Of a DNA stretch of 64,000 bases, positions 1-10,474 are shown one piece after another; the stretch's first letter is position 1; each line of letters opens with the position of its first letter. Origin of the DNA: Porogramme epimiltina (Eukaryota > Basidiomycota > Agaricomycetes > Polyporales > Polyporaceae); the NCBI GenBank assembly GCA_900155495.1, contig FTLJ01000448.1:1-64000 (forward strand), read 5' to 3'. Under the pieces are notes generated by a model. The model had not been told where the DNA came from and did not search any database. It worked only from the letters and a program-made list of their open reading frames with translations. A program made the position numbers and the translations under genes.

Positions 1-115
1 CCCTCGACCCCCCTACCCGCCGCCGACACCCCCCCTTGTCCCTTCCTGGCCGCCTCCTCTCCGCCGCCCCCTGTTCAGGTGGGCGTGCTGCTCATGAATG
101 CCGCCTGAGCTCGCC

Positions 116-2425
116 ATGATTACTGTCCCCACCTCCATGTTTCTCGATGTCACGTACGCCCTCTTAATCACCTCGGAGCCCTAGTGTCGGTACTGAGGGA
201 TATTGCAGGTACGGTATGATCATGGCCGGGTTCATGATGACTTCCGCGTGAGTGTCCGATGGCTGTATAAATTCGCAACATATTTTGACGCCGCTTTCAG
301 CCTCTTTGGAGGTGAGTGCGAGGGTGGGACGATGTCCCAACGACATGGGGCTCACATCGGGGGCCTGCACAGTCGTGTCTGCACAGACGGGGTGGTACTA
401 CAGACATTACACCCGCGACCGGAACTTTCTCAAGTGCATGGTGAGTCTATTCCAGCCTCGCGGATCGGGTGCAGTACGATTGATGCCGTGCGGCAGGTGG
501 CCTCGCTATGGCTTCTCGACGTCCTGAACCTCGTATTTTACATCGGCTCCAGTAAGCATGATTATTCTCTCGAGGGAAATGCCTGTGAACGTTGGTCATG
601 TGCAGTGTGGATTCTGGTCGTACAAAAGACCACTAACTCCGCGAATCTGCCGTGGTGAGTGTTGGTATTTGATCGCGTGACTGGTCATATCTCAGCTCCC
701 CTCATTTTTGTGGTTTATAGGCCGTCATTTGTGAGCTAGGTCCGCTCTCCTTGTGTCAGGACGTCACTGAGTTGCTACCCTTCAAAAGGCCCAAATCGTG
801 AGCAATGTGAGCCACGATATTTATCTTTCCTTGGCAGTGGTACCGACCGTGGCCCCTTTTAGGCACTCGCAATTGCGTCGATACAAGGGTAGGTCACCCC
901 CTAGGCCGTTTAACCCTCGACTTAATGTGCGCCTCAGGTTCTACGTGTATCGAATCTGGACATGTAAGCGGCTTTCTTATTACGCTACGGTCTTCGCCTG
1001 ACACCTCCGCAGTAAGCAAGAATGTATTACTGCTGGGAGTTCTGGTGCGTGTACATGGTCAGCTTGAGTGCCGCCTTCGTGCTCAAACCGTTTTGCTAGG
1101 CCTTCTTTGTCGTGGCGGATTTTGGTATGTGGTACGCCGCTACATTGTAGGCGCACGTATTGATGACTGCAACTTCATCTACCAGGAATGGGTCTACGTG
1201 CGTCGTCTTGTTTGACTTTTACGGAATAATTTTGACCAAGGAGCGCAGTCCTTTTTGCTAAGAGGTTCGTGCAGCCGAACATGCGATATTGCATGGACTC
1301 CTAACGCAGTGTACAGTGTTCAAACTATGGCGATTGGGGAATTTTCCACCCTCACTGTACGTACCACCTCTCAGACATGTTTCATATTACTTATTACCCC
1401 CATACAGCCTTATGACATTGCATTAAGCTCCACGACTGCTGTCACCGACGTCCTGCTCTCCGCCACACTAGTCACCCTATTGTCTAATTCCCGGACTGGT
1501 TCACCCGGGTACGGTGGCCGCTAGAATTTCAATTCGGTCACTGACCCTGCTTTACCCACAGAGCGAACCGCCTAATCAATAGACTGGTGCGTCCATGAGC
1601 ATGTCGATAAAGCAAGTTTTCCCACTGAATATCCTACAGCTGTTCTACACGATTAATACGGGTTTCATGACAAGGTTCGGCTGACTCACATTCGGTGCAG
1701 CCCGAATGCATTGCTAATTCAGATTGCCTCAGCATATGCTCTATCCTCTCCTTGATTAGTGTGGGTACTGCTGGATTCCAACTAATCTATGTGGTAAAAT
1801 ACGGACACTCATCAGATATGTATAGGTGCTTCTTCTCCCCACGACAGCTGCATACGTCATGTTTTACTACGTCGGGTCACGGCGTGCGTATTCCCCACTC
1901 TCCATCCGGCTGGGCGATCCATTAATGCTCTGATATCATCCTTGTACCAAACGACAACAGTTTACACCGTCTCATTACTCGCGATGCTCAACGCCCGTGA
2001 AGGCCTCCGTGCACAAGCCGAGAAGTTTGGGCACGCTTCCCTCCCCAATCTACGAATGTCCAACAGCGTCTCCCGGCGGAGTGTGCGCGCCGTCGTAGAG
2101 GCCATGGTATGTACAACTTTCCTTTCCTCGCGCATAGCCGCTCACACCCCGAATCTTATCTGCGTCCGCGTCACAGCAACCCGCGCGCGAAATTGTCGTC
2201 GAGATCCAGCGCGATACCACGGTCACGTTCGAGGAGCACGAGGACAGGTCAGACCCCCATAGCAAGGAGAAGAGCAAGGGCAAAAATCGGCGCTCGTACT
2301 TCCACCCGACGTCTTCGACGCTTCTCAGTGCGCTCACATCGCCCGGCAAAGGCGGTGGTAGCTCGAAGATGTCCGGCTCGTCGCACTCGGGTTCAGGATC
2401 CGAGTCAAGAGGGTACGAGCAATGA
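116..2425 (+). CDS. DUF6534-type multi-pass membrane protein, 20 exons
   Basis: Rebuilt 359-residue protein. Exons: 116-153, 209-247, 301-311, 373-440, 497-551, 606-654, 721-730, 863-888, 938-963, 1013-1044, 1100-1124, 1186-1197, 1310-1356, 1408-1508, 1562-1586, 1640-1674, 1733-1760, 1826-1883, 1961-2106, 2177-2425 (sum 1080 nt). All introns are GT-AG. The product has about seven hydrophobic segments, then a basic and Ser-rich cytosolic tail. Family-type motifs I see: WLLDVLNLVFYIGS in an early membrane helix, FYVYRIWTLSKN between helices, SRTG...NRLINRL before helix six and LLAMLNAREGLR after the last helix. These match what I know of the agaricomycete DUF6534 family, whose function is unknown. 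Exons of 10, 11 and 12 nt make automatic prediction likely to fail. The start ATG at 116 is the first that gives the expected short N-terminus; the promoter is mostly outside the window. Confidence 0.82.
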
Positions 2426-2913
2426 CGCGCGGTCTCGGGATCGTGATGGCCAGCACATTGTAGTACAGGAGGCGGCCGGGTTATATGTACGCCTCGTGCT
2501 GTATGATTCCAGGCTTACACGGCAGTTATTGGACTAGTTCGGTGGGGCTCTTTCCGTGGCGTGCTACATCTCCCTAGGCGGTCAGCGCACACCAATTACC
2601 GCGTATTTAGCTTCCAGAAATCCTGCTCCCCCGCGTTTGCCCCCGCCTGCGGGCCCAGGAATTCAGGGAAGAGAGGAGGGGCCGTCGTCATGATTTGGAC
2701 GTTACTGGCTACTACACAACCTAATATTACAGTAAGATAGGAGGATGCACGATCGAGGGAGATGCGAAAGCCCAGACAGATAGCGAATAAACGAGTGTGT
2801 GCACTGCATTCTATAGCAGCGTCCGCGATGGCGATATATATACGTACCCTCCGGCCGACCGAGGCACCCCGTGCCATGCAGCACCCCATCCCACCTAACC
2901 GCCCCACTACGCC
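2426..2913. other. Convergent intergenic region
   Basis: Lies between the stop codons of two convergent genes. I see no gene in it; it presumably holds both 3' untranslated regions. Confidence 0.6.
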
Positions 2914-5141
2914 TCAAGGCGAGCTCCCCTCTCCCCCTTCACTCTGCGCCTGAACCGGCACCTCCACCGGCAAGGGCGGCAAGGGCGGCGGCACCTGCGG
3001 GCCCGCCCGCGCCCGCTCCCTCTCGCGCTCCGCGCGGGCGGCGCGCCGCCGCTCCTCCCAGCGCGCAAGCTCCGCCTTGAGCTTCTCGATCCGCGTCTCG
3101 TGCACGGGGTGCGTCTCGCCGATCATGCGGCGCGCCATCGCGGCCGCGGACGCGGGCGGCTGCTGCTCTGCCGTGCGCTGCTCCGCCGCGCGGGCGGGCG
3201 AGCACTCCGCCGTCTGCGGCGTGTCCCGGCGGCCCTCCCAGAAGCGCACCGCGCCGCGCGGGTCGAACCCGGCGTGGGCGAGGAGCCTGCGTGCGGGGTA
3301 GGTGAGTGAGCTGACGGTGTGGGGGCAAAGGGGAAGAAGGGGGAGGGGCTTACCGAGCGGACACGACGTCGGCCTCGACCTCTTGCTTCTGGCTCGTGCA
3401 GTACTCCTGCAGCTGCGAGAACTCGCCCGCGCCGGCCTTCCACATCCCGGCGAGGGCGTCGTTGATAAAGGGCCCGACTAAGCAAGAAACACACGCGTCA
3501 GGCACAGCACATTCATCGCACAGCAAAGCGGAACCGAACAAGACGTCACTCACACAACATCGTCACGGGGAAGAGGAAGGCGCGGATCGCGTCGGTGACG
3601 ATCGAGAGCACGCTCGGCCAGACGATGCTCCCCGACGAGAGCGTCTCGATGTGGTGGCTGAGCACGAGGTGCGCGAGCTCGTGCGCGAGGAGCGTCGCGA
3701 GCTCCGCCGTCTGCTCCTCGGTCGGCGCGGGCCGCGGCGGGCGCGGCGGCGCGAGCCCAAACACCTGCGAGAGGAACGAGGGGGGCGGCGGCGGCGGCGC
3801 AGGGGGCGCGGGGTGGCGCGCGAGCACGTCGTCGAGGAAGCCGGAGAAGACGACGATGCCGCCGCCGCCGTCGGGGCCGAAGCCGTACGAGAACGCGTTG
3901 GACGCGTCCGGGCGGTCGACGACGAGCAGCGAGTACGGCGGGCCCGCGATCGCGTGCGGCGCGGGCGGGCAGGTGCGCGCGCACGAGAGCTCGGCGAAGC
4001 GGTGCAGGACCTCGGACCCGCGCGGGCGCGGGCGCAGCGGGTACTCGGCGGGCGGGGGGAGCGGGATGTCGTCCGGGCCGCAGTCGATCCATTGCGGGCA
4101 GAGCTCGGCCTCCTGCTGCAGCGTCGGGATCGCGCGCTCGAGCCGGCGGAGGGTGTCGCGGACCCAGACGAGGCGCCAGTCCGAGGGCGGGAGGATCTGG
4201 GGCGTGCCTTCTTCTGCGGAGAGGATCTCCCCTACTGCGCGGTACCAGCCAGGCCCCGCGAGCTGCGCGGCGATGTTGTCCTCTTCCTCTGGCGATAGGA
4301 GGATGACACGCCATCTGCAAACGTGTCAGTACAAGACCCTTCGGGTGCTATCTCACCGACAACCTCCGGGAGGGGCGGAGTGACACTTACCGGCCAGTGA
4401 GGGGCGTGCGCTCCAAGCTGGCGATGATAGTCGCCCAGTAGAGAAAGAGCGGGATGAATATGAGGATGTGGAAGAGGATGGTGCGCTGCCTGATCTTGCG
4501 CAGCGTGCGCTCCTTCTTGCCCTCCAGGTCCGGGTGGCCGTACTTTTCCGCATGCTGGAGCATCTTCCGGGACTTTATGTTCTTGAGGAGTAGGAGGGGG
4601 ACGAACGTCAACCCGACGCGCGCGGCCATGCGCGCAAACTCGAGGGCCGTAGAGGTCTTATGGCCAATGAAGCCAACAGGAGGTCAATACGCTGCATGGG
4701 CGCGGGGTTTGCGACGACGACGCGAGAGGGGGTGGTGCTAACGCGTATACTCACTTTGAGCAATCCGGCAATGAAAGGGAGGGGGCTAATCTGGTTTCTC
4801 GGGGTGGAGTGGAAACTCCTGACATATCCGGGTGCGAGGGGGGTGTAATTGGGACATAGGCGCACTGGGCCCGCGCGTAGGAGGACACTGTGTTGGGATA
4901 CACTCCACGAGTGTCTGGGTCGTTGGGGGCATGGCTGAGAGCGGGGTGACGATTGACCGAGGGCGGGATTACTAGAGTAAGGTGCGGAGGAGAAGGACCG
5001 TTCAGCGGAGAGAATAAGCCAAGGAAGAGTGTTGCGCGTCAGCGGGGAGTAGTGGGGTCGAAGGGTGCCGAGCGCGGACGAGGAAAGACGGCCGGGAGGA
5101 CGCATTGAGGGAAAGGCGCGGCGAGGTGCTGACCGCAACAT
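2914..5141 (-). CDS. OMA1: OMA1-like mitochondrial M48 zinc metallopeptidase
   Basis: Five exons in transcription order: 5141-4755, 4656-4391, 4314-3554, 3477-3354, 3286-2914 (1911 nt, 636 residues). The N-terminus is rich in Arg, Ser and Ala without acidic residues, as in a mitochondrial presequence. One strong membrane helix follows (ILFHILIFIPLFLYWATII). The catalytic motif HELAH is at residues 429-433, and the downstream zinc-ligand Glu is in QEVEAD (about residue 506), the usual M48 arrangement. OMA1 proteins of the inner membrane cleave partner proteins when membrane potential falls. Oddity: a Pro-rich low-complexity insert lies just before HELAH and a charged C-terminal tail follows the protease domain, so the protein is longer than yeast OMA1. 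Assignment to OMA1 rather than another M48 member rests on presequence plus helix plus motif order. Confidence 0.8.
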
Positions 5142-6187
5142 GGCACATTGTTCAATCGGGGGACACGGAGGAGAGTCAGGACGAGGACGGACAAGTTGTA
5201 TGGATAGGCGGGACCGCGGCGGATCGACCCCATGCCATGGGCGTTCGTAAGCCTGATGCCGATGCCAGGCGGCGGCACACGCTCAACCGATCCGCCCTTG
5301 CAATCCCAGATAGCCGCCCCATCAACGCTGTGCTCCTCCCCTCGGCTTTTCTCGGCCGTCGTGTCCCTTTCCGTCCCTTTCAAGACGCGTCATGTATTCA
5401 ACGCCAGCCTGCTGTGTCCTCGCCCGTTTCAGCTCCCAAGGGGCAAGGCCAGCCACCAGCGTCTCTGTCCTCGATGTTGAAGCCCTAATTGTCCAGCAAG
5501 TGCCGGTGTCGGGGATTCCCACTGGCGGCTTCTCCGTGACTCGCCTCTCTCGCGTCCGCTTTCCTTACTTAACCCACGCTTCTGTCGACAAACTCTATTA
5601 CCAACGGAGGCTGCCACGTGATTTGAGAAGCATTAATTAATGTAGTGGTTTGGGAGTGGCTGAACTATTCAACTCCAATGGGTGGAGATCGACAGGCACT
5701 CGTCGAGAGCGGAGAAGAACATCAACGAAAGGAAACGCCATGGAGATTTGCGGATGCAATCAGAGGATAGAGCTCCGAGCAGCGCGGGATCCGGAACCTC
5801 AAGCATTGTGGGCATCCCAAATCGTCGCGTAGATGAAGGGCTAACCACAAGCCACAATCAACACAACCACCGTACAGCATGCGCACATACCCCGCCCTAT
5901 TGCCATAGATGCCAGAATCTGTTTAAATTCATCACCATCGCCTCGTGTCATCCACGTCCTACACGATCCCAAACGCTCAGACAATCAATCGAGAATAATC
6001 TTCGAAATTCCTCTGCTATGGAATGACTCGACGGAGCTTAAAATTCATCACAGACTCGGGTCGAGCCAGTGACGCCTGCTGTACCCCGGGTTTCGTGGCT
6101 GCGGCGGCTCAGGGACGTGATAGCACTGAATGTTCGCAGCTGTGCAACGCCGTTTCGAACGTCCACGCACCGGGGCTAGCAACCCCA
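5142..6187. other. Intergenic region upstream of the OMA1-like gene
   Basis: About 1 kb between the start of the protease gene and the end of the next minus-strand gene. Short open frames here have no domain, codon pattern or splice structure that I can support. Confidence 0.5.
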
Positions 6188-7624
6188 TCAGCCCGTGTAC
6201 TCGACCCGAATCAGCCCCTGTGCGTCCGCGACCGGCATCCGCCCCCTCAGCGCCCGCTCGTCCTCCCTCCGCGCGTCCGTCGCGTCTGGCATCATCGAGC
6301 CCGCCCCGCTCCCGCCCCCGCCCCTGCCGTCGGCGATGTCGAACGCGAGCAATCGCAGCCCGTCGCGGGCGCCAGCGTCGGCCCTCGCGCTCGCGAGGAC
6401 GACGTCGAGCCCCTCGAGGTTGAGCCGCGGGAGGTCCGCCGCGCGCACGCCGAGCCGGATCTCCGCGAGGCGCGGCGCGCGCGCCTTGGCGAGCAGGATG
6501 GGCACCCACGAGAGCGAGGGCGGCGCGGCCGAGTCCGCGCTGCGCCGCGCGGGGCTGCAGCGCGCGTGCAGCGTGCGGAGCGCGGTGCACGGCGTGAGGT
6601 CGAGCCGTGAGAACTCGAGGATCGCTGCGAGGGGAGGGGGAAGGGGGTGAGTGGGGTCGGGTGAGTGGGCGGCGTGCACGGGGAAGAATAGGAAATGGAG
6701 GGGGGGCGTACCTGTGGGGTCGCGCGCCTCGGCGAGCGTGATGGATAGATGCTCCAGCGTGGGCCCGGCGGCGACGAGGAAGAGGCGGAGGGCGTCTGCG
6801 CTGTTGCGCGCGGCGATGGAGCACTCGAGGGAGCGTAGGCGCGTGTGAGCCCCCGCCGCGTCCATGAGCCAATGGAGGAGCGGCTCGATCCCGATGTCGC
6901 GCGAAAACTCGAGGTGCGTAAGATGTGGGAGGGGGACAGGACTCCCATGATTGGCTGTGCTTTGGGTGGCGTTAGATTCAGTGCTGGACTCGGTGTTTGT
7001 GCTTAGGTGGTAATGGAGCCATTCGACCCATAGGAGGCGCAGGGTGCGGAGGAGGGGGAACGCCTGCAGTACCTCGACAAACTCCGCAAAGGACATGGTG
7101 CGACAGCCATCGAGCGAGAGCGTGGTGAGGTGCGGGAACGCCGTAGCGAGGAACGTGGCCGTGTCCGGGTTGAGGGTGAACTCGGACAGACGGAGGGTGT
7201 GGACACGAGGGAATCTGGGCGCAGCCGCGGACCCACTCGGGATCGGGGAGAATGTCCTGCGCAGCCATAACAGGCTAGAAGTTGCGTCTGACCTGTCTGT
7301 CCCGCGGCCCCTCCTCGCGCGGCCGTGAGCGAGCTCCGGCCAGAGAATGGTAGAGCTGCTATGCCCCTCCCACCACCCTCGGGACGACGGTGCGCGGCCG
7401 CGGAGGTCAAAATCACGGACGAGGCGTGCTATATCCGGACGGCCTGTTATAAGGTCCAGGAAGAGGGCGGTGCGGGGAGACGGGTTGAGGGACACCTGTC
7501 GGAAGAGGTGATGTCGAGCATATGGAAGCCACGTTTGGCACACCAGGCTGCAGGTGCAAAGAGTGTCCTTGTCTGTTTGTAGTTGTCCCAATATCTCGTC
7601 GATGATTTCTTGAGGGAGTGGCAT
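6188..7624 (-). CDS. F-box protein with LRR-like C-terminal region
   Basis: Open frame of 478 codons starting at ATG 7624. Residues about 1-45 form an F-box (LPQEIIDEILGQL, then CSLVCQTWLPYARHHLF), the SKP1-binding part of SCF ubiquitin ligases. The rest has irregular Leu-rich segments (HLTTLSLDGC, LLRTLRLLWV, LTHLEFS), typical of agaricomycete F-box proteins with degenerate leucine-rich repeats that choose substrates. A likely GT-AG intron at 6625-6711 (GTACGC to CTCGCAG on the minus strand) is exactly 87 nt and free of stops, so both the 478-residue and the spliced 449-residue forms are readable; the spliced form is more likely because the insert is Pro/His-rich and breaks a Leu-rich segment. 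Transcribed divergently from SVF1. Confidence 0.8.
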   Translation of the reverse strand: MPLPQEIIDEILGQLQTDKDTLCTCSLVCQTWLPYARHHLFRQVSLNPSPRTALFLDLITGRPDIARLVRDFDLRGRAPSSRGWWEGHSSSTILWPELAHGRARRGRGTDRSDATSSLLWLRRTFSPIPSGSAAAPRFPRVHTLRLSEFTLNPDTATFLATAFPHLTTLSLDGCRTMSFAEFVEVLQAFPLLRTLRLLWVEWLHYHLSTNTESSTESNATQSTANHGSPVPLPHLTHLEFSRDIGIEPLLHWLMDAAGAHTRLRSLECSIAARNSADALRLFLVAAGPTLEHLSITLAEARDPTGTPPLHFLFFPVHAAHSPDPTHPLPPPLAAILEFSRLDLTPCTALRTLHARCSPARRSADSAAPPSLSWVPILLAKARAPRLAEIRLGVRAADLPRLNLEGLDVVLASARADAGARDGLRLLAFDIADGRGGGGSGAGSMMPDATDARREDERALRGRMPVADAQGLIRVEYTG

Positions 7625-8183
7625 ACCGGCGACGCCGGTGTGGGGCTATGGAGCCGTGGTGGGAGAAGTTAAGTTTTGTGCGTCAAAAAGTAACTGGTTT
7701 AGTGCGCTCGTCGAGGTATTTATTGAGCAACCTGGATTAATAATCAGCCAGGACGAGGAGGGAATCTCAGAAGACGCTGACTAGAGAACTAGCCAGTGCC
7801 AGTGGTCACGTACTCTGTTGACGTCGGCCCTGGGAGAATGTTGTGATGGATAATTGGCCCTTGATTGACCTCGGCAGGCTAGAACTGAGTGGGTGTGAGC
7901 ATGAATGGGGTCGATGAGCCTATCCTTATCAGGAGAGGCCAAGACATTTGAAGAGAAGAAGCTAGCGGTCATCCGGACTGTTTAGTTCGTGTGCTTGGTG
8001 ATTGCTCTTTGCAAAGCTGCGAGCCCGCGACTCATCGGTCCTCGAAGAGGTTGCCCGGATTATTGACTGGATTTCCTAATTAGGCTGCTATGACGCGAGT
8101 CGGATTACGTGAGTAATAAGGCAAGCCTAACGGTAAGCTCGAGGCGTCGTCGCGGCTTCCGTCCTCCTCCGCTTCCTACCACC
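7625..8183. promoter_or_regulatory. Divergent promoter region, F-box gene and SVF1
   Basis: 559 bp between two divergent start codons. It must carry both promoters. I see no convincing TATA box or other named element. Confidence 0.5.
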
Positions 8184-9667
8184 ATGTCCATGTTCTCCTC
8201 ACTCTTCTCGTGAGTATCCCCGCGCAGCTTCACGCGCATCCCTCTCATTCTCATACAGCACCGCGCCCCCCACCGACCCTCATGCGCCCAATTTCCACCC
8301 AGTCTCTTCGGCGTTCCAGCCTTCGGAGCTGTACGGGCAGCTTGAGCCCAAGGATACCGAGTGGGCGTGCCCTGGCGGATTCGCAGTAGAGACACAGATA
8401 TTCTACCAGATCCTCGAAGATGGCACATCGCTCATGTGCCAAGTGATTCACTCGGCGGTTGGGTGAGTTTCCTATCCTGACTGCCTTCAGCATCGGCGCC
8501 TTATGGTGATTTCTCATTCCCCTTCGCTGCCTTGTTCGCCTTCCCTTGGGATAGTGTGTGGTACCCTACAATCCAATTTACTTTCAAGATGTACAACCCC
8601 AATACCAAGGAGAAGACTTGGAAATCGATCAACGTGACCAACTTCGTGACCGCGCCGTCTGGGCTCGACAAACGCTCGTGCAAGGCCGACCAATTCTCGA
8701 TCACTCATAAGGCAAACCCCAGCGCCGACGTCGCCGAGCAGTACACAGTCACCGCGAACCTCGACACCGACCTCCAGATCACGCTCACTGTTTCGCGCCC
8801 TGCGTCCGCGCCCGGCTTCAAGGCCGGCAAAGGCCCCGAAGGCGGCTTCTCCTACTTCGGCCCTGACAAGAAGAGCGCCGAAGGGTACGTCGTCCACCGG
8901 TTCTGGCCGCTCGAAACCGCAACGGGTCTGCTCGTGCACCGCGGACAGGCCGTCCCCGTCAATGGCCCCGGCATGTTCGTGCACGCCATCCAGGGCATGC
9001 GCGTGAACCTCGTCGCCTCGCGCTGGAACTTTGCTCACTTCCAGAGTACCGCCCACGGCGGCGTCTCCGCGGTCCAGATGGAGTTCACCACGACGGACTC
9101 GCACGGTCGCAAGGGCGCCGGCTCAGGATTCGTCACGGTCAACGTTGGCGGGCTCGTGCTTGGTGGGAAGCTTGCTACGGTGACGGCGGAGACGAAGTGG
9201 CCGGACGAAGAGTACGCCCAGGGCGCGGCCGTCGTCTCGCGGGCCACCCACACGAAGAAGGCGCACGACCCGGACACGGGGTACGACGCGCCCACAGAGC
9301 TGGAGTTCCGCTGGGCTGCGCCATCCATCCTCCCGGACGCCCCCGGCCCCATTGACGCCACTATCACGCTCGACGTGGGCGCCCCCTCCGCTTACAAGGG
9401 TTTGATCGAGAAGGTGGACGTGCTTGCGGAGATCCCGTACGTCATCAAGACGATGGTGAACTACGTGGCGGGAACAAAGCCGTACATCTATCAGGTAACG
9501 TGTCCCCGTTGGGAGCTTCGTGGCATTGCGTTAACTCAGTCTTTATTGCACAGTGGTTAAACCCTGCTAAGCTGTGCGTTAGCTTGCCTGCCGGAATTAT
9601 CGAGGGTGTATCAGACAAATTGGAGGTTGAGGGTACGTTTTACAACGAGGCGACGTTTATCTCGTAA
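8184..9667 (+). CDS. SVF1: Svf1-family survival factor (lipocalin-like)
   Basis: Four exons: 8184-8209, 8259-8462, 8555-9494, 9554-9667 (1284 nt, 427 residues). The first exon encodes MSMFSSLFS. The body shows typical Svf1 features: DTEWACPGGFAVETQIFY near the N-terminus, a paired beta-rich domain (FTFKMYNP, VHRFWP), GMFVHAIQGMRVN in the middle, and a C-terminal block ending in EVEGTFYNEATFIS. In yeast, Svf1 protects against oxidative and cold stress and acts in sphingolipid (ceramide) handling; the fold is a pair of lipocalin-like barrels. Length is close to the family norm and nothing looks damaged. The start at 8184 is preceded by CCACC and gives the usual short N-terminus. Confidence 0.93.
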
Positions 9668-10474
9668 TCGGCGCTCGCACGCCGTCATACCAAGTTGTAT
9701 TTTAGGTTGCGAAAGCATGTGTGTACACATGTTTTGCGACCCTGATTCGTTGGTCGAACACAATGCTGGAATAAGAATCCTTAGTGCTGTAATCGGACAT
9801 GCGCTCAAGCGTACGCAGTGTGTACGTGGCTGCAGTTAAGCTCGCTTCTGCTTCAGTCTCAACAGAGTGGTTGAAGATCCTTTTTGGTGATAGGCTTTCT
9901 CACAACCAGTATACCGCGATCAGCTGCGGGTTCATGTCGTAGGGCTGCTCGGAGCTGGCCGTAGCACGCGGCCGTCCTTACCTGTAGCACACGGTCGCCT
10001 GTCCGCTGCGGCACCAAGATACTAACGCAGCCCGTCCCTACCGCAGAATACGCATCTCGCGCCCAGGCCAACAATATTTAGTGCAGAGGTCGGTCTATAT
10101 CACTATTCCCAACACAAAACATTCTCGAGGTAATCACGCCAGCGTGAACGCATGCCACGAAGTCCGGAGTGCAACTTCGGGCTCAGGCGGCGCACACCAA
10201 CGTTACGCAGCACGGTACGGGGCGCGCAAGCTCCGTTGCAGTCACCTTCCTGGAGATAGAAGGGAGGGGGTTCGGCACCGACATGCTGTGGTTACCAGCA
10301 GCTGTTTGCTGCAGCCAACTTTAAACATCTCCGGTGGTAAATAAAACGTCACTGACCGGTTGAATAGGGTGCCGTCGATCTTTCTCCCCGCACCCAGACA
10401 CCATCGACAGTCGAAACTCCCCTAGCTGCCTTTGTTATATCTACAAGGATCCATTGTCTGCCGCTCCATACGCG
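9668..10474. other. Intergenic region
   Basis: About 0.8 kb between SVF1 and the next plus-strand gene. Short open frames on both strands lack recognisable domains or splice structure. It should hold the SVF1 3' end and the promoter of the F-box gene. Confidence 0.5.

Noticed and set aside
3396..4383. Long plus-strand open frames over the OMA1-like gene
   Set aside because: Arg-rich composition typical of the antisense of GC-rich coding; minus strand carries HELAH and consistent introns.
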